DNA of 64,000 nucleotides from Micropterus salmoides (GCF_014851395.1 NW_024040817.1:18750519-18814518); one strand, 5' to 3'; positions 11,901-20,957 are shown, counted from the first letter of the stretch. The notes: generated from the letters alone by a model not told the origin. Numbers and translations: made by a program.

Positions 11901-12347
11901 TTGATGACACTTGCTAACTAGCCAGATAAGTGTCGTGAAACCAACTTATGTAGTATTTAACACCTATTATTAGCTAGTGTTAGTTACCGTTTGACAAAAG
12001 GCCATTTTCTGTAACGGATATGTTAACGTTAGCATTTTTCGCTTTATTTTGAGGATTAACGTTTTAAACGAAAATTAGTTTCACCGGTTTGTGGCTGATA
12101 ACTTTAGAGAAAAGCCAGCTTGGGGATAATGAAAATCATATCGGGGTCCACTAAAAGGGGTCTTGCGTTTACAGCAGAAAACTCGTTCCCGGCTAACGTT
12201 ATATCTGTAACGGTACGTTAATTGTGTAAAACGTGAGAGACGCTAACGCTAACTTAACGTTACCGAGCATTATATGTTCCCCTGCAGGATTTAGATTGAC
12301 ACGTTGACAATCTCCTACCTCGCTCTTGCATCGGGCGTACGACTCAT
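5802..12347 (-). CDS. cibar1: CIBAR1 / FAM92A: Chibby-interacting BAR-domain protein, 8 coding exons
   Basis: Joining the eight minus-strand exons (12319-12347, 11107-11341, 10915-10983, 9773-9874, 8730-8834, 8383-8496, 7317-7436, 5802-5924) gives 897 nt: 298 residues plus TAG. Human CIBAR1 is about 289 residues. Every intron is GT..AG; intron 1 is phase 2 and introns 2-7 are phase 0. Residues about 10-218 form the FAM92-type BAR domain, a helical coiled-coil dimer that bends membranes. Family signatures visible are VEKHFGEMCQMFAAYVRKTA, LRDKADLL, YRQAEVERLEAKV, QLERTRQRNPSDR, FHAKALEVYTLAYQ and SRLDIVRANSK. The last 40 residues are an Asp/Glu-rich tail. Known role of the family: binds CBY1 at the ciliary base and promotes ciliogenesis; the human protein is also reported at mitochondria, and a human nonsense variant is linked to polydactyly. 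The paralog CIBAR2 is less likely because the core reads much closer to CIBAR1. The start is the first ATG in exon 1, in frame with exon 2. Single-exon boundaries are inferred from sequence, without transcript data. Confidence 0.95.
5925..7316 (-). other. cibar1: cibar1 intron 7
   Basis: GT..AG intron of about 1.4 kb. It holds a complete hAT-like MITE (6100-6464); the rest is AT-rich and I see no further exon. Confidence 0.8.
6100..6464. mobile_element. hAT-like non-autonomous element (MITE) in cibar1 intron 7
   Basis: Inverted ends TAGAGCTGCAACGATTAG and ATAGTTGCAGCCCTA have the TAG..CTA termini usual for hAT elements. They are flanked by 8-bp repeats ATATGCAC (6092-6099) and TTATGCAC (6465-6472), 7/8 identical. 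The 365-bp interior carries many inverted TCGATTAAT-type motifs and no coding capacity. A second copy sits in intron 1. Confidence 0.85.
7317..7436 (-). CDS. cibar1: cibar1 coding exon 7
   Basis: 120 nt with acceptor TTTGGCAG and donor CAG|GTAAGA. It encodes residues 219-258: VFRSSLHPPDYQSRLDIVRA then NSKTSLDRTGSFLSTSGTLQ. The SRLDIVRANSK block is a clear family signature just after the BAR domain. The Ser/Thr-rich end is variable in the family. Confidence 0.95.
7437..8382 (-). other. cibar1: cibar1 intron 6
   Basis: GT..AG intron of about 0.95 kb between exons 6 and 7. I see no repeat or extra exon in it. Confidence 0.8.
8383..8496 (-). CDS. cibar1: cibar1 coding exon 6
   Basis: 114 nt with acceptor TTAATAG and donor GAG|GTAGGC. 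It encodes residues 181-218: KIFGEFVTVEMSFHAKALEV then YTLAYQSIQSVDEEEDLE. This is the last BAR helix and is very close to the mammalian sequence. No single minus-strand ATG-started ORF covers it because the exon has no favourable upstream start. Confidence 0.95.
8730..8834 (-). CDS. cibar1: cibar1 coding exon 5
   Basis: 105 nt between acceptor TGTTCTCAG and donor AAG|GTGGGC. It encodes residues 146-180: AESELQRATMDATRTTRQLE then ETIDEFEKQKIRDIK. This is a heptad-rich helix of the BAR coiled coil. The human protein has two extra residues (Ser-Gln) at this junction, as I recall it. Confidence 0.95.
8835..9772 (-). other. cibar1: cibar1 intron 4
   Basis: Intron of about 0.94 kb. It contains a short stretch near 9094-9172 that is open in two frames and less AT-rich than its surroundings. 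I could not assign it to any protein. The rest is ordinary intron sequence. Confidence 0.75.
9773..9874 (-). CDS. cibar1: cibar1 coding exon 4
   Basis: 102 nt with acceptor CATGCAG. It encodes residues 112-145: EDLKTTQSARDREAKQMAQL followed by ERTRQRNPSDRQII. The donor is taken as ATT|GTATCC at 9772. Reading on past this donor hits a stop within a few codons, and no better GT lies nearby. The end of this exon is the least certain boundary in the gene, apart from the tandem acceptor at exon 8. Confidence 0.92.
9875..10914 (-). other. cibar1: cibar1 intron 3
   Basis: GT..AG intron of about 1.04 kb. It is AT-rich with no recognisable repeat or exon. Confidence 0.8.
10915..10983 (-). CDS. cibar1: cibar1 coding exon 3
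   Basis: 69 nt between acceptor CTTACAG and donor AGG|GTAAGT. It encodes VERLEAKVIEPLKSYGAVVK plus RKR (residues 89-111). The matching human stretch, VERLEAKVVEPLKTYG, makes the assignment secure. The exon is too short to appear as an isolated ORF. Confidence 0.95.
11107..11341 (-). CDS. cibar1: cibar1 coding exon 2 (N-terminal half of BAR domain)
   Basis: Acceptor CTCTACAG precedes 11341 and donor GAG|GTAAAA follows 11107. It encodes residues 10-88, starting DSQTRKIQENITNVEKHFGE and ending IEDYRQAE. This is the most conserved block of the family and identifies the gene. The residues upstream of the acceptor in the same open frame (MSFTLYR) are intron read-through. Confidence 0.96.
11342..12318 (-). 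other. cibar1: cibar1 intron 1
   Basis: Phase 2 intron of about 0.98 kb that starts GTAGGAG and ends CTCTACAG. It contains a hAT-like MITE (11464-11768). The promoter-proximal part has several repeats of the words GTTAACG/AACGTTA. Confidence 0.85.
11464..11768. mobile_element. hAT-like non-autonomous element (MITE) in cibar1 intron 1
   Basis: Starts TAGGGCTGCAACTAAC and ends CGTTGCAGCCCTA, so the termini are inverted repeats. The flanks are CTCACATG (11456-11463) and GTCATATG (11769-11776), an 8-bp target duplication with 6/8 matches. It is 305 bp, non-coding, and the same family as the element in intron 7. Confidence 0.85.
12319..12347 (-). CDS. cibar1: cibar1 coding exon 1 (start codon)
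   Basis: Reads ATG AGT CGT ACG CCC GAT GCA AGA GCG AG and then a GTAGGAG donor at 12318. It encodes MSRTPDARA plus two bases of an Arg codon that exon 2 completes (AG+G). This 29-nt exon is too short for an ORF scan. It was found by working upstream from exon 2 and matching phase 2. The N-terminus is basic, as in other family members. Confidence 0.85.
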
Positions 12348-12398
12348 CTTTACAGAAAGGCAGCTAATAAAATGTAACGTTGTTCAGTGTCCAGCCAC

Positions 12399-12476
12399 CT
12401 AAGTTAATCGGCACCCAGATTTATCGCTAGCTAACTTCTTCTCTCCCAGGCTAGCACGCCAGTCTGCCGTTTCCAT
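12399..12476 (-). other. candidate upstream ORF in the cibar1 leader
   Basis: ATG at 12476 opens 25 codons (METADWRASLGEKKLASDKSG plus CRLT region) and stops at 12399, about 50 nt before the main ATG. Position +4 is G but -3 is T, so the Kozak context is moderate. It matters only if transcription starts upstream of 12476. Confidence 0.3.
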
Positions 12477-12502
12477 GGAGTCCCCGGCGTTTCCGCTTGA
12501 GG

Positions 12503-12517
12503 AATGCATTATGGGAG
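12503..12517 (-). promoter_or_regulatory. ZNF143/STAF-like binding site
   Basis: The minus strand reads CTCCCATAATGCATT here. It matches the core CCCAYAATGCA of the known STAF/ZNF143 consensus, a factor common at housekeeping and bidirectional vertebrate promoters. It sits about 155 bp upstream of the cibar1 ATG, as expected for a core-promoter element. Confidence 0.6.
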
Positions 12518-12640
12518 ATTGAGTTGTTGATTGACTATTTTTTTTCTCCTCTCCGTTTTCCTTTTTGAAGTTGTTACTACAACGAAACAACGAGCCAGCT
12601 CTGAGCAGTTTTTTTTTCAGAAAGTTGAAGGTGAGCCAAC

Positions 12641-13244
12641 ATAGTCTTTTACGGATAATTTTTCTTTTGTTTTGCTTACCTCAGTGAAATAGCTTTTAAA
12701 GCAGTTGTGGAATGTACAAGCGTTGTAGTCCATATAGTTAATGTTCTTAGCAGTGTACTATTCCTGTGGTACTTGAGCTTTCTCATTTTATGCTACTTTA
12801 TATTAGGCTTACATCAGTAACAATTAGTAAAATATTGCAGTAGTTCGTAGCTTTTAGAAGATTAAGGTATGATACATGATCAAAGATATGGTGCATGGTA
12901 ATAAATTAAACTACTCTATATCCACTTTGACCAAACAACATTATAATGTTGCCTACGTGTAGATCTATCAAAAATAATGATCAAACAATAGGCCTATTAT
13001 AACACTTATATTTTTGACATTTATCTGGTTGTAAATGGTTGTAAATAATTATCATATATTGATTGTATATAGTGTGTAAATATTTAAATATCTACGTAGA
13101 ATGTTAATTGTATATCTATTGTATATAATGTGTATACAGTGTATATTTATATATCTGCGTTGAATGTTACTGATTCTACAATACTGCATCTGTTCTTTTA
13201 CAGTTCTCTGTGCTGCTATGTCAACCTAAATTTCCTCTATGGGA
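12641..13244. other. intergenic, AT-rich
   Basis: About 600 bp past the cibar1 promoter. The stretch near 12751-12850 resembles a common teleost dispersed repeat (words such as TACTTGAG..TTCTCATTTTATGCTACTTTATA). Repeated TGTATAT words follow at 13050-13150. No exon is seen. Confidence 0.5.
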
Positions 13245-13281
13245 TTAGGTAGGTAGGTAGGTAGGTAGGTAGGTAGGTAGA
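13245..13281. repeat. (TAGG)n microsatellite
   Basis: About nine tandem TAGG units directly followed by ATTTATTTTGTCAC. The junction looks like the 3' end of an inverted retroposon with a short simple-repeat tail. Confidence 0.9.
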
Positions 13282-13470
13282 TTTATTTTGTCACATAATA
13301 TAACAGGTTATAGAGTGAAATTGAGTTTGTAACTCCCTTCTGTTTCATAGCAGACAATATACATTAATATAGAAGCAATTATAAATATGGTAAAAAAACA
13401 GAAATAAATTATATTCAATGGAGCAGTGCTGAGGATGATAATAAAGTTATATCTTATCTTATCTTACATC
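13282..13470. repeat. possible retroposon remnant
   Basis: A TAGG array and an (ATCTT)n-like tail (ATAAAGTTATATCTTATCTT region, 13440-13466) flank a sequence containing GAAATTGAGTTTG-type words seen at 3' ends of fish LINEs and SINEs. The family is not identified. Confidence 0.35.
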
Positions 13471-13547
13471 AACTTTTGATTCTTTAAGTATGTTTAACTG
13501 ATTACTGAGGATTGGACTACATTTATATTCATATATTTGTATATTTA

Positions 13548-13756
13548 ACACTTTTGTCCCAAACTCCTTACAATGTAGGCTACTTCTCATTCACCCATTC
13601 ACACACACAGATGGCGGCAGAGCTACCATGTAGCCTAATGGACTGTCCAAACCATCAGAAGCAATTAGGGTTCAGCATCTTGCCCAATGGTACTAGGAGC
13701 TGGAGATCGAACCACCAACCCATTATTGTCTGCTGTACCCGCTGAGCCACAGGTAG
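13548..13756. repeat. teleost dispersed SINE-like element
   Basis: Shows the recognisable order CATTCACCCATTCACACAC, GGTTCAGCATCTTGCCCAA, GGAGATCGAACCACCAACCC and GCTGAGCCACAG. I know this arrangement from many fish intergenic regions. The part GATCGAACC resembles a tRNA T-arm. No coding potential; the open frame through it is incidental. Confidence 0.7.
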
Positions 13757-13938
13757 AACACAGTACCTTTACTTACGTTAGATGTCAAATGCAGGAATTG
13801 TAGTGTGGCATTGCGCACCTGCTCACTACTTCTGTTAAGGAATAACTTTAGCCTACTCCTTATTATAAAGTATGTTTTACTGACATTTTACTACATTATG
13901 TTCTGTCTCTGGTTAGAAGGTGTTTCAAGGCTGTAGGG

Positions 13939-14566
13939 CAGTGGTCGGAATATAGCAAATAGGCAGCCGGATTGCTTTGATAGCAGAAAAATAAAAAATG
14001 AATAAATTGATAGCGGCTGGTGCTGAAATAGATCTCAGTCATGAGAGCAACAGTTACTCACATAATCACTTCCTCTTAAGTGAATGTGCCTCCAAAATAA
14101 TAGCGCAAGAACGTTTTATGCAGCAATGCTTCATGTTGAGTTTATTGAAAGCTTTTTACTTTGAAAAGTTCTGAAGGACATTCGAAAGTCTCTGACTTAC
14201 GTGACACACCTCTTAAAAAGCCGTCAGCAAATGTGTGATTGGATTCCCCTAAATTTCCTCAGGGAAATGAAAATTAGTGTCCACGGGTTTATGAATGCGG
14301 ATCAAATGAGGCACACGCTTTATTGCGAGCAGGTGAAAAAGTGGCCTAATGAATTTGTTTAACAAGGGAGAAAAAAAACCTCTGCAGGAGTTTGGGATCA
14401 ATCATACAACTGCAATGGGAGTCCTGCACTCTACCGACTGAGCTAAACCTGCACCTAAGGCCGATCCAAGGGTTTGAAATAATTTGACTGACATAGCTGT
14501 TCTGGCCCGCCTTGTAACGGCTTGAAAAATATTTGGCCCGATGTCAGACTTATTTGCCGACCCCTG
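13939..14566. mobile_element. hAT-family non-autonomous transposon with perfect 8-bp TSD
   Basis: Begins CAGTGGTCGGAATATAGC and ends TTTGCCGACCCCTG; the reverse complement of the right end starts CAGGGGTCGGCAAA, the usual hAT/Charlie-type terminus. The identical octamer CTGTAGGG lies at 13931-13938 and again at 14567-14574. The 628-bp interior has no transposase frame. It contains a tRNA-like segment at 14384-14452. Confidence 0.88.
14384..14452 (-). pseudogene. tRNA-like sequence inside the hAT element
   Basis: The minus strand starts GCAGGTTTAGCTCAGTCGGT (14452 down) and ends AAACTCCTGC. TAGCTCAGTCGGTAG matches box A, and GATTGATCCC is a degenerate box B. The acceptor ends GCAGG/CCTGC pair and a D-stem GCTC/GAGT forms. 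The anticodon stem is imperfect, with an eight-base loop. It is best read as a tRNA pseudogene or SINE head, not a functional tRNA. Confidence 0.6.
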
Positions 14567-14574
14567 CTGTAGGG

Positions 14575-17500
14575 TATAAATCTGTTACTGTACTATCTAA
14601 CTGAGACAATGACTTCTTATTAAATCAGTAACAACGTTTTTATTGTTATGAATGCCCCATTCATCCAACACCAGCATGTTTTGTTAAAGTATCCACCTGA
14701 TTCACTGAGGTGTTTCAGACATTGTTTAATATTAATCCCTTGTCTTCTTTTGTAAGGGAAATCTGAAATTAATTGTAATAAACCTAATAAAGGCCTTCAT
14801 AATAAAAAGAGCATTTCAAGCTGGTAGCTCTACCTTCTCTAATTTTGGCTCTAAATTCTTTGATTGATCATTTTTGTTGGGCCACATTCAAAAGTCTACT
14901 CTAAAGACAAGCTATAAAAGCAGCTTTATAGTATTGTACCATGCCTATTAGAGATTTTAACTAAAATATCAAACATGTAATAATCTCCATGGTTTCTTTA
15001 CTGGGCAATAGCAAATGAATATCCCTGCTGGAAAACCAAATATTTGGCTGCTTCCTATGGTTTCTAATTCCCCAAATAGATCAAGGTACATTGCCTACAT
15101 TGCAACAAAGAGGGCCACAAACAGTCCTTTTCAACAACAGCTTGACTGTTTTTGAACTGGTGCCAAGACCAGACTTTGTGATCACTGAAATGAATGGAGC
15201 CCTCATTGTAATTCCCTCCTCTGTGTTTGGGAATGCATGAATGTCACCAGCTGCCACGTCTGCTCTGCTGTGGAAAATGTCCAAAAACCTTAATTATCAC
15301 GCTTAATCATCCATGGGATTGAAGCAGGGGAGATCCCACTGTAACAGATTGGCGATGTAAAACACGGTCATTCCATTGAGCTGTGTGCCTGGAATCCCAA
15401 GAGGATCTGGTTTATACTCTGTGGTACAGCTGATGCTGGTATTCAGTTTTTTTATTAAATCCTTCTGATATAACCTTCCTCTGCTGCAGCTGATCGATTA
15501 TTACACTGTGTTTTTTTTGGGACGATTTAATAAAAATACTAACTATCCTGCATGCCTTTATGTTGATTATAGAGTGCTGTGATAAATTCCCTGTAAATAA
15601 AATATAATTCATCTCGTTTGAATTTTGATTAAACAGCATTGAGCAAAACGTACATATAAGATACAGATACAACTTGGATAAAAACATACAAAACATCATA
15701 CATGTCCAAAACAAGTAGTTGCAGTGCAAATTTTCTGTGTCTGCGTATGTGCGTGTGTGTTTGTGAGTGCATGTGTTTGTATGGAGGAGGTTAAAAGGAG
15801 TTTAATGGCTTGGGGGAAGAAGAAGCAGAATCTGGCAGTTATGTGTCATTTGCAGTTGTAAAGTTAATTATAGACGTTTATGTTTCACAAAAGGAATTGC
15901 ATCATGTCTCAACGTGTAAATTTTCTTCTCTGATTTATAATGTTACAATGATACAATTACAGTAAGAAGAGTCTGCAGAGAAGGCAGAGTTTCTCAGTTT
16001 CTTCTGTGTGATTGCATTACTCAGCCACATGATGGCAATCCACTTCCATTTGTCACCTCCCTTCCCTCCCCTAATGGGAATTTGCATGATTACAGGTGGA
16101 TTCTGAGCTGTTTGTGAATAATTCCTTCATGCACAAAAAGAGTTTACTCACTCACGTCACTCCTTGCTGTCTTCCTCATCATCATATGTTTGCATTATTT
16201 AGGACTCCCTGGCAGTAACCCAGGACTAGATTCAAAATTCCTAAACATTATAGCAAATATAACACATGGCTGTCTAGCCAGTGTCCTGCAGGATCTTTGT
16301 GTTGAAAGAAGCCTTGGGCTGTTGAATTATTTGCCTTGGCTGCTGGTAAATGTATTCAGGAGTGGTGGCATCTTTTTAGATTGTGCATCTGACTTTCTTA
16401 AAGAACAGATGGTGTTGTTTCCAAACTACCAATTAGCACGGAAAGGGAACCAACCACTAGCGGCAGCTCTCCCTACCTCTTTCATGCCCTCTTCTTCTCT
16501 CTCGTTCTGTCTTTGTCCCTCTGTGCCCTCTTGTTCTGTCTTCAGCTCTCTCTGCCTGACTTTCCCCCTCTGCAGCCCTATACGCCACAGTAGCATTACG
16601 ACACTGGGGAGATGTGTGGCCTGCTGAACAGATTGGGAGTGACATATGTCAGATGTGGGGGGACTTAGTGGGGCAACCAAGTATGTGTCCCCCAGCATGC
16701 CTGTATGTGCGTATGCGTGTGTGTGTGTGTTGCCTCTGCCCCTTCAGGTGTGGGTCGTGGTGTGAGGACCCCAGACTTGAGGCTCTCCTCCCCCACAGAG
16801 GCACACATATACGGTTTTAGAATCCCCATTAATAACAAGAAGGAGTCTGTGGGAGGCGTGTGTTCAGGGACGCTGAGGATTTACGAACAGTGTGATATCT
16901 TGTTTGCCACTTGGTGCATAAAATGAAATTACAAGCCAAGAGTCAATATCTCATCATGCTGATTTTGGCTAACCTTGCTCTCTGCTACATTCTGCTCTGA
17001 TTTGGCAGAGGGACACGGCACTACTCTCTTGCAGAAATTAACCCTGAAATATCCAGTGGGAAATATATCCATCCTCTCTCTGTACTTCAGATTCAGTTTT
17101 CAGTTTTATAACTTTTACCTCGTCCTTAAATTAAGAATTGATTTGTTCTCAGATGCAATTAAATGCTTCTCTGGAGAATGTAAAAATAAAAAATAAAATC
17201 TCCAACTCTATCATACAGACAATAAAGATGTCAGTCTTTTTAAGTTCAGCTTTAGCATCCAGCTAACTGTCAGCTTTGAATAAAATGCACTGATGTAGTA
17301 ATCCTTTCTGCTGTCAAAGCAAACATTTTCCATCTTTCCTGATGAATTCTTTATGTAGATGTACATCAGTCTGACACATAAACAAGATGTCACATATCTT
17401 TTCACCCTGTGCACAGACAGCCATGACAAATGGGTTCCTGAATCACATATTTCAGATTTGAAATTCAGTGATATTCCCCTTTAACTCCAGCAACCTTGAA

Positions 17501-18010
17501 CAAAAGTCCTCCCTCTGCAGTTAAGCGGGTGCTTGAAGGGCAAGCCAACGCAGACACGGTCCAGTGCTTTTATTGACCCAATGAGAAACCTCTCCGTCTC
17601 TCCGGGGGCTTGGAGCTCAGGTTAGGGTCTTCGTTGTCTGCGTTCATTAGTGTCTCCTTCGCCATCTCTCTCTCTCTTTCTCCATCTCTGTCTCTCTTGC
17701 TCTCTCCCTAATATCTCCTTTTCTAACTCCCTCACTCCCTCTCTGCTGCTCTTTTCCCCCAAGGAGCTGGAGTAGAAAATGTCACCAGATCAAATTAGTG
17801 GGAGCCTGCAACACTGCCTGTCTGCCTCTGTCTGTCTATTCCACCGAGTGATAGCGTCACTCATGGAAGTTTCCAGAAGTTTATTTGTGTCCAAACTTCC
17901 CCAGGTATGATGCTCTATGACTGTTGTAAGAAGTAATATTTCGTGAAGTTGTTTAAAAGTATAATTTCACCATATTTTTTCCCACAGGATAATTAGGATG
18001 TTTATTTTAG
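14575..18010. other. intergenic, no gene seen
   Basis: Mostly unique AT-rich sequence with a C/T-rich stretch at 16480-16580 and a CTCTCT-rich stretch at 17640-17760. Open frames up to 145 codons occur (16190-16627) but show no known domain and lack plausible splice context. I see no repeat family. Confidence 0.5.
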
Positions 18011-18062
18011 TGCAGGAATAGTTTAGCAAGGAATAGTTTGACATTTTGGGATGAACGCTTAG
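18011..18062 (+). repeat. teleost dispersed repeat, 5' fragment
   Basis: Contains GGAATAGTTTGACATTTTGG followed by ACGCTTA, the familiar opening of a widespread fish repeat. The continuation expected next appears about 400 bp later at 18462, so unrelated sequence lies between. Confidence 0.55.
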
Positions 18063-18461
18063 TGGCTTTTTTGGTGGGAAAAGTGTGTTTGAATAAACAG
18101 CTCAGGCAAACAGAAGGAACTCATGGGGACACATACACATCAGAGAGTATCATCCGAGTGAGCTGCAGTGTAACAGCTCATGCAGCTTTTATCTTAGTCT
18201 CAGGGTCGGAGTACTATATCAAAGGAACATGGTGTCTTTCAGTGTTCCCTAGGGGACACTCAATCTGGATCAATAGAAAGACACCCATGTCCAAGGTACA
18301 TGTGGTGAACCCCTTAAAGTCCTGACCCCTCTGGACATATGTTAAAGCATCACACACATTTACCTTCCATTGACCCCATACCTAAGAGGCTGGAGGCCCC
18401 TAGTGTGATTAGTTACATGGCAGTGTTTTAAAGATGGTTCTCATGAAATTTCCATTACACT

Positions 18462-18562
18462 TTCTTGCAGAGAGTTTAATGAGAATATATCTCTCAAATA
18501 TGTCTGTTAAATATGAAGCTGGAGCCAGGGGATAGTTAGTTTACCTTAGCTTAGCATAAATG
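18462..18562 (+). repeat. same dispersed repeat, continuation
   Basis: CTTTCTTGCAGAGAGTTTAATGAGA is followed later by AATATGAAGCTGGAGCCAG and CTTAGCTTAGCATAAATG, the usual order of this family on the plus strand. Confidence 0.6.
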
Positions 18563-18815
18563 AATAAAAATTAAATTAATTTGGAAAATTAAGCATAAAA
18601 ATATTAAGGTGTGGTTTTAAGGGGAGTTATGTATTTTTTGGCTGTATGTTTTGTTGTTGGGCAAAAAGCGGAGACACCAAGAAGACATGGCGCTGGCCAA
18701 GAGTAAAACTTAAGTTGTTGGTTTTACTCTGTAGTTTTTATAAAAAAAATGTTGTTGTTGAATGAAACAAGATAAAACATGTTAATTGGTGAGCTTTTGA
18801 GGTGCTGGATTATTT

Positions 18816-18935
18816 TCAACTTTCCGTCAGATCTAGGCTAGCTGTTGCTAACCGCTGCCTGTCTCTCATGTAACGGACGGCTATGACAGTGGTATCAAGC
18901 TTAATTTCTAACTCTCTGCAAGAAAGTGAATGAAC
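18816..18935 (-). repeat. inverted copy of the same dispersed repeat
   Basis: Words GTCAGATCTAGGCTAGCTGT, GACAGTGGTATCAAGCTTAA and CTCTCTGCAAGAAAGTGAAT are the reverse-complement order of the family seen at 18462. The two copies form an inverted pair with a spacer of about 250 bp. Confidence 0.6.
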
Positions 18936-20380
18936 CTTTTCTTTAAATATGTCAAAACATTCATATACATGTACATTCAATATAATTTTCATTATCTCAT
19001 TGAATGAGGAACACCTCGGCATTCTGAAAAAGCCTTGATCTCGCACCCAGCCTTTTCTGCAGTGTCACCACCACCACATAACTTATTCATAGCGCATTTC
19101 ATATTCATAGCCTTCTTTACTTCCCTGAGACGCATCGGACATAGTGATTTCTCTCTCGGCCTGGCATTATTTACCTTAATACATTTTAGTGGAGTGAGAG
19201 CGAGAGTTGCCAGACGTCCATTTGCAAACAGATGCTTTTAATGCATGTTAACCTTGGTGGCAGTAAAAGGCCTCGCCATTATTCCTCTTAAACCGTACTG
19301 AATCCATTGGGGAGAAACTGGAGCACTTCCAGGACTCCTCACCCACCGACCGCAAAAGAGCCATAATTGAAAATGACTTCAGACTATTGAAAAAGAGGAA
19401 GAGGCTTAGTTGAGGGCACAATATTGTGAAGAGGTGGGGAAAATTGTTTGTGTAGACCACTTTTCCTATGTTAACTAAATTAAAATGATGTTGTAAACTA
19501 AATATAAACTATTTCTGTAAAAAAAGAGGAGACAAAAAGAGAAAAAAATGAACTAAATCTACATCTACAACAAGAGTGAAAGGAACACACAGAAGTCCAT
19601 TTCCATGGTGCTCCATCACAGACGGATGAAAGTGGCCACTGTCCTTCTGCCATCAATATGCAAATGGAAAAAAATGGCCCTTGAGTGTGGGGAGCAGTTC
19701 CCTCAAGTGCATTCATTAGCCACCGTTAGCATAATTGATTCCCAGTCCTGCCATAAAACTGGTCACTCCCTGTGCCTCTCGCTCTGGGGGATCCTCTGGG
19801 GACCTCACAGGCTAACTTCAATCATAAATCATTAAAGGACACTACTAGCCAGTGGAGTGTGCCAAGGCCCCAGAGACTTGCGAGCAACAGTAATACTGTC
19901 ACTGACATCTAAATCATCGATGTGACATATAAAGGTGCTTATGGGCTGACATATCCTACGCTCCACCTCTCTATCCTCATTTCTTAACTGGATGTCATAA
20001 AAATGCATGTGCCCTATAATTAGGCAACATAGAGCTCGACACAGCTGATATCGGAGAAGCAATTTGGGGATTTGTGCCAGAAATGATTTAGGTAATAGCA
20101 TAATATTTTACCGGAGAGAAACCAACTAATTGTATAAATCTTCTGAATTACTTTGTCACTACATATGTTCAGTTAATTCATTTCTCAGAATAACCTTCTT
20201 CTTCTTATGACAAAAAACAGAAAACATGGACCCCAGTCATAAGTTACTTTGGTAATTAAATGAACATCAGGACTGTAGACTATGGTTGCTGCAGAAGTCA
20301 TGATAGCTATTAGCTTCAGCTGTATTTCTCTGTCCATCATCACTATTCAGAGCAGGTGTGTGGCTTATTAAGATCCCTAT
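18936..20380. other. intergenic with candidate conserved noncoding stretch
   Basis: No exon seen. 19790-20110 is a long complex sequence without simple repeats, with homeodomain-type words (TAATTAGG, AATCATAAATCATTAA) and an ATCATCGATGTGAC stretch. Its texture is that of a vertebrate conserved noncoding element, but no comparison was possible. Confidence 0.35.
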
Positions 20381-20381
20381 T

Positions 20382-20415
20382 AGAGAAAGAGAGAGAGAGA
20401 GAGAAAGAGAGAGAG
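20382..20415. repeat. (GA)n microsatellite
   Basis: Imperfect GA dinucleotide run with GAAAGA interruptions. Confidence 0.9.
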
Positions 20416-20559
20416 TGTCTGTGTGGTAAAATATATTTTTTTCATTCTTTCCATCCAGCCTTCCCTCCATCTGTCCATCCATCCATCCCTCCTCTATACA
20501 GTCTAATTAAACTCATCATGTTGTGCAGTGAAGGTTCCCAGCACCTCAGAGAGGCAGAG

Positions 20560-20800
20560 AGCGGTGTGAGAGCGGCAGAGAGTAGAGAATGATAGCAGCA
20601 TGCTCATGATGTATCGCCACCACGCAAAATAAAACATATTCATAAAGAATATTCATTACCTCTACCAGCCATCCCCCAGATGGCCAGAAAATTGGCTTTG
20701 TGTTGAGCTGTGGATCCAGGCATGCATATTAATGGAAGACAGATGTAAACGCATATTCATATTCTTTGGTGCCTCTTTTTTTGTGACAGACAAAATGATA
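20560..20800. promoter_or_regulatory. candidate conserved noncoding element
   Basis: Unique sequence with several ATATTCAT/CATATTAATGG-type POU and homeodomain words, GCATGCATATTAATG, and no stop-free coding signal. It resembles enhancer-type conserved elements of vertebrate gene deserts. Judged by texture only. Confidence 0.25.
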
Positions 20801-20957
20801 ATGCATCCACTTAGGAGAGGGGAAAAAGGGGCTGCATCCGGGAAGCAATTCACCTCTAATGTGCTGTTGGGTTATTGGCTTTTTGTCAGACTGGCAGTGT
20901 GTGTCCCTATTTGTCTATGTGTATTTGTGCGGAGTTGTCCCATCTACATTTTAAGTG

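Larger units (their letters stand above)
12348..12640 (-). promoter_or_regulatory. cibar1 5' UTR and probable bidirectional promoter region
   Basis: This lies immediately upstream of the start codon and is less AT-rich than the flanks. It has a ZNF143/STAF-like site at 12503-12517, a 25-codon upstream ORF at 12399-12476 and a plus-strand splice donor at 12630/12631. No TATA box is evident at a useful position, which suggests a dispersed-start housekeeping promoter. The transcription start is not known. Confidence 0.6.

Noticed and set aside
14384..14452. Functional tRNA gene
   Set aside because: Box B is degenerate, the anticodon stem is imperfect with an eight-base loop, and it lies inside a transposon.
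16190..16627. 145-codon plus-strand frame
   Set aside because: C-terminal half is translated CT-rich simple sequence and no domain is visible.
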